From: Anabaena sp051781005
Lineage (GTDB): Bacteria > Cyanobacteriota > Cyanobacteriia > Cyanobacteriales > Nostocaceae
DNA length: 64,000 nucleotides
NCBI RefSeq assembly: GCF_051781005.1
Contig: NZ_JBPWOA010000026.1
Coordinates: 1 to 64,000, forward strand
Direction of reading: 5' to 3'
Shown here: positions 55,464 through 64,000 of the stretch, piece after piece
Layout: the number at the start of each line of letters is the position of its first letter
Position numbering within the stretch: the first letter of the stretch is position 1
The notes under the pieces: model-generated
The model's input: only the letters and a program-made list of their open reading frames with translations
What the model was told of the DNA's origin: nothing
Database searches by the model: none
Translations under genes and position numbers: made by a program

Positions 55464-55792
55464 CTAATATTACTTTAGCCTGGATTTTTGGCGTTGCTGA
55501 ATTGAGGTATAAAAATCAAAAATTCCATTTCTCAAACTCTTACTCTTTGCGCCACCCTTCTCTACGAGAGGCTACGCCAACGGGAACGCTTTCAGCGAAC
55601 TGCGCCTCTGCGTGAGACAAATTCATACTTTCATTCACCAACGCCGGATTTTTAGATCAGATTCTTTTGCCGCCATAAAAAAAAGAAAGCGGATTGCAGA
55701 GCAATTATCTCACAAATCTGGTTTTCAACTCTGCTGAGTGTGGATTCTTCACAAATCCCCCTGATTCTAACTGTGGGGAATTTTCAAGACTA
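55464..55792. other. Intergenic region with dispersed repeat fragments
   Basis: 329 bp. A repeat-type segment at about 55548-55617 has CTCTACGAGAGGCTACGCCA, GGGAACGCTTTCAGCGAACT and CGCCTCTGCGTGAGAC modules that occur widely in Nostocales. No gene was recognised. Confidence 0.5.
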
Positions 55793-56008
55793 TCAATAAT
55801 CTTCAATATGATATCCAGCTGCAACAATTACCTGTTTGATTGACTCTTCAGAAGCGATAGATTCAGAAGCTGTGGGTTCAACAGTAACAGTTTTAGCCTG
55901 GACATCAACATCAACTTTGGCATCAGGCATCATCGTGTGGATAGACTCAGTAATAGTTTTTGCACATTTATCACCAGCAAGATTCGATACTTTCATTTTC
56001 AGAGCCAT
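55793..56008 (-). CDS. HMA-fold protein lacking the first metal Cys
   Basis: 71 aa, the length of a CopZ/Atx1-type copper chaperone. It has the ferredoxin-like pattern MKVSNLAGDKCAKTITESIH, VDVDVQAKTVTVEPTAS and ESIKQVIVAAGYHIEDY. The usual MxCxxC loop is reduced to AGDKC, leaving a single cysteine, so classical two-thiolate copper binding is unlikely. No copper ATPase is adjacent. Confidence 0.85.
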   Translation of the reverse strand: MALKMKVSNLAGDKCAKTITESIHTMMPDAKVDVDVQAKTVTVEPTASESIASEESIKQVIVAAGYHIEDY

Positions 56009-56390
56009 ACATGACCTTTTTTTTAATATAATCCTTCACTAAATAAGTATCATTGATTTAAGCAAGTTTAATCATCCTACTAGAGTTATATAAATTTCAT
56101 GAAAGGTATCAGCTATTGGAGATAGGTAGTTTTTGTAAACAAAGACCACTCTAAACGCTGAAGCAGTGGCTTTTAAGATACTTTCCCGAATATTTTTGCC
56201 AAATTAAGATACTTCCATTGGCAAGCAATTGAAACAAAATGCAAAAATAGAATAATGCTGCTTTTGCAAATATAGCGGTTTCTGATTAACCTAACTTGCT
56301 TTGTGTAATAGAGAATGTAGAGACTTGTAGAATATAAGTCTTTGGCCTGTGTAACTGTTCCTTTGATTAAAACTATTTTTGTAATTACTC
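56009..56390. other. Intergenic region between the HMA gene and alaS
   Basis: 382 bp, divergent promoters expected. A weak hairpin CCACT (56146-56150)/AGTGG (56165-56169), flanked by AAA and TTTT, is present. No other structure was recognised. Confidence 0.4.
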
Positions 56391-59033
56391 ATGTCTTCAA
56401 CTCCCCAGTATCTTAGCGGTAACGATATTCGCGCTTTATTCCTTGACTTCTACACCCAACGGGGACACCAAGCGCTTCCGAGTGCTTCCCTGGTTCCAGA
56501 AGATCCTACTGTGCTGCTGACTATTGCGGGGATGTTACCGTTTAAACCGATATTTCTGGGACAGCGGACACCGGAATTTAAACGCGCTACGACTTCTCAG
56601 AAATGTATACGTACCAATGATATCGAAAATGTGGGACGGACAAAGCGCCATCATACATTTTTTGAGATGTTGGGAAATTTTAGCTTTGGTGATTATTTTA
56701 AAGCACAAGCGATCGCATGGGGTTGGGAAATATCAACTCAAGTTTTTGGGATTTCTCCTCAAAATCTCGTTGTCAGTGTGTTTGAGGAAGATGACGAAGC
56801 TTTTGCAATTTGGCGCGATAATATTGGTGTCACCGAAAAACGCATCAAGCGCATGGGTGCAGATGATAACTTTTGGGTATCTGGCCCCACTGGACCCTGT
56901 GGCCCTTGTTCGGAAATTTATTACGATTTTCACCCAGAATTAGGTGATGATAACATTGATTTAGAAGATGATACCCGATTTATCGAGTTTTATAACTTGG
57001 TATTCATGCAATATAATCGGGATGCTTCGGGAAATTTAACGCCGCTGCAAAATCAGAATATTGACACAGGAATGGGTTTGGAAAGAATGGCGCAAATCCT
57101 CCAAAAAGTGCCAAATAATTATGAAACAGATTTGATTTTCCCGATTCTCGAAACTGCGGCAAAAATTGCCAAGATTGATTATCATCAAAGTGATGAAAAT
57201 ACCAAGATTTCTTTAAAAGTAATTGGTGATCATGTCCGTTCTGTTGTTCACATGATCGCTGATGAAATTCGTGCTTCTAATGTTGGTAGAGGTTATGTTT
57301 TACGGCGTTTGATTCGTCGCGTAGTTAGACATGGGAGATTAATTGGTATTTCTGGAGAATTTATTAACCAAGTTGCAGAAACAGCAATTTCTCTTTCTGA
57401 ATCAGTTTACCCCAATTTGCGAAAAAGAGAAGCTGCGATTAAAGCGGAATTGCAACGGGAAGAAGTCAATTTCTTGAAAACTTTAGATAGAGGAGAAAAG
57501 CTGTTATCTGAAATTATCTCAACCGTAAAACAGCAAGGACAAAAATCTATTACTGGTGAAAGTGCTTTTACTCTCTATGATACCTACGGTTTTCCATTAG
57601 AATTAACCCAAGAAGTTGCAGAAGAAAATAATCTGACTGTTGACGTTGAAGGTTTCAATGCAGAAATGCAAAAACAGGTAGAACGGGCAAAATCTGCACA
57701 CGAAACTATTGATTTAACTGTGCAAGGTTCTTTAGATAAACTTGCAGAACATATCCACTCGACAGATTTTATCGGTTATACCGCAACAGCAACAACAGCA
57801 AAAATCGAAGTTTTGTTAGTTTCAGGTGTTTCCGAGGAAGCAGCAGAAGCAGGAACAGAAGTACAAATTGTTTTAGATAAAACTCCTTTTTACGCTGAAT
57901 CGGGTGGACAAATCGGAGATAAGGGATATATTTCCGGTGACGGTGTTTTAATCAGAATAGAAGATGTGAAAAAAGAATCTGATTTCTTTATTCATTTCGG
58001 ACGCATTGAAAGAGGTACAATTAGAATTGGTGATCATGTCACCGCACAAATTGACACCGCTTGTCGTCGTCGCGCTCAAGCTAATCATACAGCAACTCAT
58101 TTATTACAAGCTGCATTAAAGAAAGTTGTTGATGAAGGAATTTCTCAAGCTGGTTCTTTAGTTTCTTTTGATAGATTGCGGTTTGATTTTAACTGTCCCC
58201 GCGCTTTAACTGCTGAGGAAGTTCAACAAATTGAAGAATTAGTAAATACTTGGATTTCGGAAGCTCATACTGCTAAAATAGAAGTACTGCCTATAGCGGA
58301 AGCAAAAGCTAAAGGTGCAGTTGCCATGTTTGGGGAAAAGTACGGTGATGATGTGCGCGTGATTGATTTCCCTGGTGTGTCAATGGAACTGTGCGGGGGA
58401 ACCCACGTTAGCAATACTGCGGAAATTGGCGTTTTCAAGATTATTTCGGAAGCGGGAGTAGCTTCTGGGGTAAGAAGAATAGAAGCGGTTTCTGGTGCAG
58501 CGATATTGGATTATTTGAACGTGCGTGATAAAGTGGTTAAAGATTTGAGCGATCGCTTTAAAGTCAAACCAGAAGAGATACCCGACAGAATCACAACTCT
58601 ACAAACCGAACTCCGCAACAGCGAAAAACAAATCGAAAGCCTGAAAGCACAGATAGCCATAGTCAAATCTGACAGCTTATTACAGACTGCGGAAAGCGTA
58701 GGTGAACATAAGATAATTATCGCCCAAATGGAAGACGTGGACGCAGAATCATTAAAAGCTGCTGCGGAAAGATTATTGCAAAAAATCGGTAACGGTGCGG
58801 TGGTTTTAGGTTCAGTTCCCGAAGCCGGGAAAGTGAGTATAGTTGCAGCTTTCAGCCCCGAAGTGAATAAGAAAGGTATACAAGCTGGAAAATTTGTCGG
58901 GAATATAGCTAAGATTTGCGGTGGTGGTGGTGGTGGAAAACCCAATTTAGCCCAAGCTGGGGGAAGAGACGCAAGTAAGTTACCGCAAGCTTTGGAAACT
59001 GCGAAAACTGAATTGCAAACATCTTTAAGTTAG
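56391..59033 (+). CDS. alaS: Alanyl-tRNA synthetase
   Basis: 880 aa, full length. It charges tRNA-Ala and edits mischarged Ser/Gly. Class II motifs are seen in RTNDIENVGRTKRHHTFFEM and NLVFMQYNRD; the editing/zinc site has ANHTATHLLQAALKKV and SMELCGGTHVSNTAEIGVF. The C-Ala domain ends with GGGGGGKPNLAQAGGRDASK. Start ATG at 56391 (MSSTPQYLSGNDIR). Confidence 0.99.
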   Translation: MSSTPQYLSGNDIRALFLDFYTQRGHQALPSASLVPEDPTVLLTIAGMLPFKPIFLGQRTPEFKRATTSQKCIRTNDIENVGRTKRHHTFFEMLGNFSFGDYFKAQAIAWGWEISTQVFGISPQNLVVSVFEEDDEAFAIWRDNIGVTEKRIKRMGADDNFWVSGPTGPCGPCSEIYYDFHPELGDDNIDLEDDTRFIEFYNLVFMQYNRDASGNLTPLQNQNIDTGMGLERMAQILQKVPNNYETDLIFPILETAAKIAKIDYHQSDENTKISLKVIGDHVRSVVHMIADEIRASNVGRGYVLRRLIRRVVRHGRLIGISGEFINQVAETAISLSESVYPNLRKREAAIKAELQREEVNFLKTLDRGEKLLSEIISTVKQQGQKSITGESAFTLYDTYGFPLELTQEVAEENNLTVDVEGFNAEMQKQVERAKSAHETIDLTVQGSLDKLAEHIHSTDFIGYTATATTAKIEVLLVSGVSEEAAEAGTEVQIVLDKTPFYAESGGQIGDKGYISGDGVLIRIEDVKKESDFFIHFGRIERGTIRIGDHVTAQIDTACRRRAQANHTATHLLQAALKKVVDEGISQAGSLVSFDRLRFDFNCPRALTAEEVQQIEELVNTWISEAHTAKIEVLPIAEAKAKGAVAMFGEKYGDDVRVIDFPGVSMELCGGTHVSNTAEIGVFKIISEAGVASGVRRIEAVSGAAILDYLNVRDKVVKDLSDRFKVKPEEIPDRITTLQTELRNSEKQIESLKAQIAIVKSDSLLQTAESVGEHKIIIAQMEDVDAESLKAAAERLLQKIGNGAVVLGSVPEAGKVSIVAAFSPEVNKKGIQAGKFVGNIAKICGGGGGGKPNLAQAGGRDASKLPQALETAKTELQTSLS

Positions 59034-59043
59034 CATTTTGTGG

Positions 59044-59062
59044 GGTAGGCATCTTGCCTGCC
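59044..59062. terminator. Hairpin after alaS, possible terminator
   Basis: Stem GGTAGGCA/TGCCTGCC (one G-T pair) with loop TCT, 10 bp after the alaS stop. No T-run follows, so it may be a dispersed repeat rather than an efficient terminator. Confidence 0.4.
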
Positions 59063-59133
59063 CTACCAGAAATCACTGAAGCGTATATACTTTTTTGGTA
59101 TGCTATTTTTTTAACATCCTTTCAAGGGCATCG

Positions 59134-60285
59134 GTGCAACATCCTGACCAATATTTTATGAGTATTAACGCTTTTGTTGATAATGGGTATGCCCCAGGTA
59201 GAGAGTTTTGTGAGAAATTTCTGTCTAGTAGTGAGTTTACAGTTGAAACTCTCCAGCTTATTTCATCAGGAACAAGTCGGCTTAAAAAGAACGAAGTAGC
59301 TGGACATATAGCTAATGCCCTAGAAAAAGGTAAACTTACTCCAGAAGATATTTTACTTCCATACGTAAAACAGTCAAAAACATGGTTGAGTTTAAAATTA
59401 GGTTCATCTACTATTACTCAAAATCTAAATTCTGCTAAATTGCTGTTAACTGAATTTGGCAAAGATGGTTGGTATGGACCAATTGAGGAAGCAAGTCAAC
59501 CCAAGAAGAAATGGTATATCCGAATTTATAGAATTGTCGATAATGTTCGGCGAGGAACTGGAACTGCTAGTAAACTCGATGAACGCTATATTCGCTGGTC
59601 TGTCATTGCTGAGGTAGGTAAAGATTATGTAGCTTTATCCTGGGACGGATTTACTTATAGTTCAACTACAGATGAACATATAGAACAACGTACTCAATTC
59701 CCTTTCTGGAATCATATTCATAGATTTTTTGATGAATTAGCTATTCATTGCCAAGCTCACTGGACACATCCTAATCTCCACAATCTTGTTCTGCATGATA
59801 TGTGGGATAAATATCTTAATAAATCAATAAATGGTGTTCTCTATAAATGGAAACACTTAAAGATTCGAGCAGAAGCGTCAGGACTTGCTATAAATGCTCA
59901 AAGTTCTGGAATTCAAGAAATTGATGTTAGGGGATTACAAGCTCTATCGCAACAGTTAGCTTATTCTGTTTTAAATATACTTGGGTTGTCCGGTGATCCG
60001 GAAAAGATGAACAATGCTGAAGATGCGATTTTGTTAACTTTGATCAAAGAGTGGGGTACTAAATCTTATGAATTTGAACTGGACAGAGAATTAATGGCGA
60101 ATGAAGTAGAGACAGACAGATTAAAAAAGGTTAAATTAAAACATCTTTTCAAAGCATACTGCTATTTCGGACTCAAACCAAACTCTACAACCCAAGATTC
60201 TCTTCAACACCTCAAGTGCTATTCAGGGTACTATGGTGGTAGTACCTCTGTTCTTGAATTTCTGCTAAAAGAACTTGGATTCTAA
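59134..60285 (+). CDS. Unrecognised protein, first gene of a three-gene cassette
   Basis: I do not recognise this family. I set the start at GTG 59134 (383 aa) because AAGGG lies five bases before it; a TTG at 59095 and an ATG at 59158 (MSINAFVDNGYAPG) are alternatives. Residues about 130-220 look like a beta-rich domain (WYIRIYRIVDNVRRG, DERYIRWSVIAEVGKDYVAL, SWDGFTYSSTTDEHIEQRTQ). The rest is helical and charged, with a conserved-looking FELDRELMANEVETDRLKKV and the end GSTSVLEFLLKELGF. No catalytic motif, membrane segment or signal peptide is evident. The next gene begins 10 bp after its stop, so it is probably in an operon. Confidence 0.78.
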   Translation: MQHPDQYFMSINAFVDNGYAPGREFCEKFLSSSEFTVETLQLISSGTSRLKKNEVAGHIANALEKGKLTPEDILLPYVKQSKTWLSLKLGSSTITQNLNSAKLLLTEFGKDGWYGPIEEASQPKKKWYIRIYRIVDNVRRGTGTASKLDERYIRWSVIAEVGKDYVALSWDGFTYSSTTDEHIEQRTQFPFWNHIHRFFDELAIHCQAHWTHPNLHNLVLHDMWDKYLNKSINGVLYKWKHLKIRAEASGLAINAQSSGIQEIDVRGLQALSQQLAYSVLNILGLSGDPEKMNNAEDAILLTLIKEWGTKSYEFELDRELMANEVETDRLKKVKLKHLFKAYCYFGLKPNSTTQDSLQHLKCYSGYYGGSTSVLEFLLKELGF

Positions 60286-60295
60286 GGCTAAAGTT

Positions 60296-60661
60296 ATGAC
60301 TAGCTTCATCCACAAGGGTCATTTGGACTTCTTATCTGAAAATCAGAAGGCTGAACTGAGTAAGCATTTTATGACGGCATCAACAACAGCAATGCCGCAT
60401 CAACTTGCTGTGCGATTGGGTATAGAATACTCTAAAGCTCTGGCACTCTTAGCAGACCTTGAAGCTAAAGGAATGTGTGAAATGACACTTCTCATATATC
60501 ATAATTGTGAGCAAGATTTCCCTGTAGATGCAATTCCTTATGGAACAGGGTTTCCCGATTTACCTTGGACTTGTCCGCATTGTGAAAGTATTGTAGAAAG
60601 TTATGATGAGCTATCTTTTGATCTTATGGCGATATCTCAGCAACCGATTGAATTTGTTTAA
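60296..60661 (+). CDS. Small zinc-ribbon/winged-helix-like protein, second gene of the cassette
   Basis: 121 aa from ATG at 60296 (MTSFIHKGHLDFLSENQ). The first half resembles a winged-helix segment (MPHQLAVRLGIEYSKALALL, ADLEAKGMCEMTLLIYHNC). The second half has WTCPHCESIVESYDELSFDL, a CxxC knuckle; with Cys at CEQD and the upstream MCEM it could complete a zinc site. The gap to the upstream gene is 10 bp and to the nuclease gene 7 bp, so it is in the same operon. It could be a regulator or an adaptor; inference only. Confidence 0.75.
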   Translation: MTSFIHKGHLDFLSENQKAELSKHFMTASTTAMPHQLAVRLGIEYSKALALLADLEAKGMCEMTLLIYHNCEQDFPVDAIPYGTGFPDLPWTCPHCESIVESYDELSFDLMAISQQPIEFV

Positions 60662-60668
60662 TTGAATC

Positions 60669-61427
60669 ATGCCAAGTCAAGATGAACTTGTGGAATTTAT
60701 AACTAATGCTATGGATTTACTGGAGCCAGGAGATCCAGCATTAAATAAACTAATTCCTTATTGTTATAAAGCAGATAATAACCTTTCTAAATATTTAGAT
60801 AAACTTAAGACATTTACAGAAATAAAAAAGCCTACACGGAACCAAACACAGGAAGCAGGGAAACTTCTAGAACAGATTGTACTTTTATCGTTTAAAGGAC
60901 TAAAAGGAGTACAAAGCATGAAGAGTTTTCAATCCGCAGGACCTCAATATGATTTATTAGTAACTGGGGATGATATTTACTGGAAAGGAGTGACTAAAAC
61001 TTTATATCTTGAATGGGAAAATAGAAATATAGTAATTGAGGCAAAAGCCACAAAAGATCCTTTACCAGATAAACAATTTGCTAGATTATGTAGCATAATG
61101 GAACACAATTTGATAGGTGCTGGTCTTGGAATTTTTGTTACATTAAATGGAGCAACAGGCTTTCCTAAACGAAATAATCCAAGGCAAAGAGCAGTTAGTG
61201 ATTGTAGACTTCGCCAGATAGTTTTTCATGCCAGAACTAAAAAAATAATCGTAGTTCTAGATAAAGAAGATTTATTTGAGTTAAGAAAAAATGTGACTTT
61301 AATTGAAGTATTAACCAGAAAAATAAGAGATTTGTCAGAATTAAGTGGTCTTCCTACTACTCCTGTTGAAAATTGCCAGGAAATAGATTTACCTGCACAT
61401 TTAAAAAGTCTTTACGAAGATAATTAA
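60669..61427 (+). CDS. PD-(D/E)XK-type nuclease-like protein, third gene of the cassette
   Basis: 252 aa. The core pattern for this fold is visible: helical Glu in EAGKLLEQIVLLSFKGLKGV, Asp in SAGPQYDLLVTGDD, and the ExK strand IVIEAKATKDPLPDKQFARL, followed by GAGLGIFVTLNGATGFPKRN. The spacing fits restriction-endonuclease-like proteins, and RQRAVSDCRLRQIVFHARTK may be the next helix and strand. This suggests DNA cleavage, the likely effector of the cassette. No methyltransferase gene is part of the operon, so it is not a standard restriction-modification pair. Family not named. Confidence 0.78.
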   Translation: MPSQDELVEFITNAMDLLEPGDPALNKLIPYCYKADNNLSKYLDKLKTFTEIKKPTRNQTQEAGKLLEQIVLLSFKGLKGVQSMKSFQSAGPQYDLLVTGDDIYWKGVTKTLYLEWENRNIVIEAKATKDPLPDKQFARLCSIMEHNLIGAGLGIFVTLNGATGFPKRNNPRQRAVSDCRLRQIVFHARTKKIIVVLDKEDLFELRKNVTLIEVLTRKIRDLSELSGLPTTPVENCQEIDLPAHLKSLYEDN

Positions 61428-61481
61428 TTATCATCAATCTTATCATTTATTTAGGTAAAGTTAATAGAGGATTAAAACATC

Positions 61482-62066
61482 ATGACTCTTGCACAAGAAA
61501 CACGCTACTATTCACCTGAAGAATACCTAGAATTAGAGGTAAACTCAGAAATACGTCATGAATATATTGATGGATTAATTATACCAATGACAGGCGGAAC
61601 ACCAAATCATAACCAACTTGCCCTTAATTTCAGCGGCACACTCAATTATCTTCTCAAACGGCAACCTTATCAAGTCTTTATTACAGATCAACGTCTTTGG
61701 ATTCCTGACAAACAAATTCACACTTATCCTGATGTTATGATTGTGAAAAATCCCTTAATTTATGAAGAAGGAAGAAAAGACACTTTAGTAAATCCTGTGA
61801 TGATTGCAGAAGTATTATCCAAATCTACCAGCAGCAAAGATAGAGATGAAAAATTTGCAGCTTATCGCACAATTACCACATTACAAGAATATATTTTAAT
61901 TGATCAATATACAATGCACATTGAACAATATTTTAGAACTGATAATAACAAATGGATATTTTCAGAATTTGTAGATGCAGATGAAAATTTAAATTTAGCT
62001 TCCATTCCCTGCCAAATCACTCTCGCAGATATTTATGATAAAGTTGATTTTAATACAGAAGAATAA
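61482..62066 (+). CDS. Uma2 family endonuclease-like protein
   Basis: 194 aa, typical length. SPEEYLELEVNSEIRHEYID, then GLIIPMTGGTPNHNQLAL, the Asp in HTYPDVMIV and the ExxxK-like MIAEVLSKSTSSKDRDEKFA, ending with LQEYILIDQYTMHIEQYFR. This is the common DUF820 form; the function in cells is unknown. It lies 54 bp after the nuclease-like gene on the same strand but is probably independent. Confidence 0.93.
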   Translation: MTLAQETRYYSPEEYLELEVNSEIRHEYIDGLIIPMTGGTPNHNQLALNFSGTLNYLLKRQPYQVFITDQRLWIPDKQIHTYPDVMIVKNPLIYEEGRKDTLVNPVMIAEVLSKSTSSKDRDEKFAAYRTITTLQEYILIDQYTMHIEQYFRTDNNKWIFSEFVDADENLNLASIPCQITLADIYDKVDFNTEE

Positions 62067-62153
62067 AAAACTCCCAACTCAATCTTACTCTCCCCGCCTC
62101 TGCGCCTCTGCGTGAAATAATCATAATTCAAGCTACCAAAGGAGTCAATAGAA

Positions 62154-62414
62154 ATGAGTCGCATCAATCCGTACACATTACAGTTACAAATTACCAGAAT
62201 GTTTGAACAAGGGCAATCATTCTTTGCTATCACCAAAGTACAAGAATGGTTGCAAGAACGCCAACACAACCCAGCAGACTACGAGATTATTTTCCACAAA
62301 AAACCTGCACCTCCTGGTTCTAAAGAAGTGATGGTCATAGAAATAGAACTAAAACGCAAAGATGGACAACCCGTAGATCCTTGGTTACAAGAACAAGCCA
62401 ATTTACACGCTTAG
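62154..62414 (+). CDS. Small cyanobacterial hypothetical protein
   Basis: 86 aa, soluble: MSRINPYTLQLQITRMFEQG, then WLQERQHNPADYEIIFHKKP and VMVIEIELKRKDGQPVDPWL. Mixed alpha-beta pattern. I recognise no function. ATG at 62154, between the second Uma2 and the VanZ-like gene. Confidence 0.75.
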   Translation: MSRINPYTLQLQITRMFEQGQSFFAITKVQEWLQERQHNPADYEIIFHKKPAPPGSKEVMVIEIELKRKDGQPVDPWLQEQANLHA

Positions 62415-62513
62415 TTAACAGCTAGATTAAAATTCCCAATATCCAGGTTTGCAATTTGCGGAATGTGTGCTGATATCTCTGTATTCAGCAAAACACCATT
62501 CAAAAGCATATAA

Positions 62514-62891
62514 ATGACAACTCATCAACGTTGGGTTTTTGCGTTTTGGGTTTATTTGGGAATTTTACTTTCTATTTTTATCTCAGCTTACCTCCGTATC
62601 ATGCCTACGGAACTTGCAATATTCTCCCATTACGACACAATTATGCATTTTCTTTTATTAGGAATTGCAGCTTATCTCGGTCATCAAGCATTAAATCAAC
62701 GTAAGTTTAAAATATTTAATATTCCTTTACCTCTTGCACCATTCATAGTCTTATTAGTTTCTATAGTTGATGAGATAGTACAATCTTTTGTACCTTATCG
62801 TAGTGCTGATATTACAGATTTAGCTGCTGATATTTTGGGTATTATTGTATTTACTTGGTTGGCGGAAAAATTCCCAAAATTACTAACATGA
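62514..62891 (+). CDS. VanZ-family membrane protein
   Basis: 125 aa with four predicted helices. Family hallmarks are HYDTIMHFLLLGIAAYLGHQ and the C-terminal VDEIVQSFVPYRSADITDLA, as in VanZ-like proteins. The role is unknown outside teicoplanin resistance. The stop TGA overlaps the ATG of the next gene (ATGA), indicating translational coupling. Confidence 0.9.
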   Translation: MTTHQRWVFAFWVYLGILLSIFISAYLRIMPTELAIFSHYDTIMHFLLLGIAAYLGHQALNQRKFKIFNIPLPLAPFIVLLVSIVDEIVQSFVPYRSADITDLAADILGIIVFTWLAEKFPKLLT

Positions 62892-63574
62892 ATAATATCA
62901 ATCTTTGGACATCATCAGAACACGCTTTACGCTATTTAGAAAAAGCAGATAAAATACCCCACCGCACTGAAGGGGAAGCTGTTTTGTTAGCACAAGTTCC
63001 TCAAAATATTAAACGCATACTTGACTTAGGAACTGGAGACGGACGCTTATTAGCATTACTCAAACTTGACCGTCCCCACATGAACAGCATAGCAATTGAC
63101 TTTTCTCCCACTATGATAGAAGCCGTCAAAAATAGATTTTATGAAGATAAAACAGTGCAAGTTATCAGCCATAATTTAGATGAACCTTTACCAGATTTAG
63201 GTTTATTTGATGCAATTGTTTCTAGTTTTGCTATTCATCATCTCATCCACGAACGCAAACTTTCTTTGTATGCAGAAATTTTCCAACGTCTTGAACCAGG
63301 TGGTATTTTCTGTAACTTAGAACACGTAGCTTCGTCAACACCCACGGTACATGAAAAGTTTTTACAAGCACTCAGTATCGAAATAGAAAACGACGACCCC
63401 TCAAATAAACTTTTAGATGTGGAAACACAACTGGTTTGGTTAAGAAAGATTGGTTTTACAGATGTTGACTGTTACTGGAAGTGGCTAGAATTAGCCCTAT
63501 TGATAGGGGTAAAAGCAAAAGACACCACACTATCACCCCATCACATGAATCAAATTGCCGATGTATATTCTTAG
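62888..63574 (+). CDS. Class I SAM-dependent methyltransferase
   Basis: 228 aa from ATG at 62888, which overlaps the VanZ stop by 3 bp; an in-frame start at 62855 within VanZ is rejected. SAM motif I is RILDLGTGDGRLLALL, the acidic residue is in NSIAIDFSPTMI, and motif IV is LFDAIVSSFAIHHLIHERKL. Cytoplasmic; substrate unknown. The ATGA overlap with VanZ suggests the two act together. Confidence 0.92.
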   Translation: MNNINLWTSSEHALRYLEKADKIPHRTEGEAVLLAQVPQNIKRILDLGTGDGRLLALLKLDRPHMNSIAIDFSPTMIEAVKNRFYEDKTVQVISHNLDEPLPDLGLFDAIVSSFAIHHLIHERKLSLYAEIFQRLEPGGIFCNLEHVASSTPTVHEKFLQALSIEIENDDPSNKLLDVETQLVWLRKIGFTDVDCYWKWLELALLIGVKAKDTTLSPHHMNQIADVYS

Positions 63575-63820
63575 CGTTAGAGCTATTTAGGTTGATAACA
63601 GGCAAAATATCGCTGCTGAAATCTAGAGAGAGAGATTTTGATAGGTTTTCCTCATTTATCAATACAAATGTTCTAATATTCTCCCTGATTCAGCAACGTT
63701 ATTCATTACCAACAGCATTCTCAAAAATTCCTTCGCAAGATTCTTTGATCCCCCCTTATCAGCTGCCACATACAGTCCTAAACTGTAGATGAGAGTTGAA
63801 AGGCAGTTCGGAGAAATTTT

Positions 63821-64000
63821 GTGAAAAAAGTCTTAGCAATCATTCTTGGTGGGGGTGCGGGTACTCGGCTTTATCCGCTAACCAAACTCCGTGCTAAACC
63901 AGCAGTACCAGTTGCTGGTAAGTACCGCTTAATAGATATCCCTGTTAGCAACTGCATCAATTCAGAAATTTTTAAAATCTATGTGTTGACACAATTCAAC
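63821..64000 (+). CDS. glgC: Glucose-1-phosphate adenylyltransferase, 5' part only
   Basis: The first 60 codons are present, cut by the window end. The GTG start at 63821 has GGAG 7 bases upstream. The product begins VKKVLAIILGGGAGTRLYPL and continues RAKPAVPVAGKYRLIDIPVS, NCINSEIFKIYVLTQFN, the nucleotidyltransferase signature of GlgC. It makes ADP-glucose for glycogen and is activated by 3-phosphoglycerate. Confidence 0.97.
   Translation, partial: MKKVLAIILGGGAGTRLYPLTKLRAKPAVPVAGKYRLIDIPVSNCINSEIFKIYVLTQFN

Noticed and set aside
56146..56169. CCACT/AGTGG hairpin as a riboswitch or attenuator before alaS
   Set aside because: Only five solid pairs and about 220 bp from the start codon; no known cyanobacterial alaS leader of this type.
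58511..58945. 144-codon minus-strand frame inside alaS
   Set aside because: Antisense shadow of a highly conserved gene; Pro-rich reading of the Gly-rich C-terminus.

Overview
The window is ordinary chromosomal DNA from a filamentous, heterocyst-type cyanobacterium (Nostocales, Anabaena/Nostoc-like; the genus cannot be fixed from sequence alone). Evidence for this: a kaiABC clock operon, a PetL subunit of the cytochrome b6f complex, a PSII S4-domain protein, a Ycf20 protein, a plant-type D-glycerate 3-kinase and a biliverdin-type phytochrome. The DNA is AT-rich, contains many GCGATCGC (HIP1) octamers, and carries heptamer tandem repeats (AATTACG, TCCTGAN, AGTNCYG) typical of Nostocales.

Layout. 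0.1-3.2 kb: two tandem Ser/Thr kinases sharing an unassigned C-terminal domain. 3.6-13.9 kb: a secreted phytase-like protein, a TM0106-type nuclease, a class V PLP enzyme flanked by inverted repeats, a MurG-like glycosyltransferase, a YjbQ protein, an FHA-kinase with altered catalytic motifs, a Nif3-like protein, and small cyanobacterial proteins, one behind a perfect CRP-type operator. 13.9-20.9 kb: a beta-CASP-like MBL protein, a decayed TnpB end, an unlisted 40-aa membrane protein, YchF, a secreted protein, NurA and a HAD hydrolase. 21-30.6 kb: a sensor kinase, a P450 with an unknown partner, AroB, PetL, BioB, a GNAT and SelO. 30.7-43.6 kb: a bacteriophytochrome/diguanylate cyclase pair, glycerate kinase plus Ycf20, a small-protein/HNH pair, a GT39 glycosyltransferase and a CBS-containing hybrid kinase with a degenerate receiver.

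44.1-55.5 kb: kaiA-kaiB-kaiC (KaiA is shortened at its N-terminus), a TolC-type outer-membrane protein, small cyanobacterial proteins, a PSII S4 protein whose start lies in a triplicated segment, an SDR, a MITE with target duplication, a truncated FtsH-like peptidase and a Uma2 protein with a heptad tail. 55.8-64 kb: a degenerate HMA protein, AlaS, a compact cassette of three unrecognised genes (59.1-61.4 kb) including a PD-(D/E)XK-type nuclease, a second Uma2, a VanZ-like protein translationally coupled to a methyltransferase, and the 5' end of glgC.

Sensing dominates: three Ser/Thr kinases, three histidine kinases, a c-di-GMP synthase and the circadian clock. The best candidate for an undescribed system is the three-gene cassette after alaS. 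No rRNA, tRNA, CRISPR array, intact transposase or prophage was recognised.
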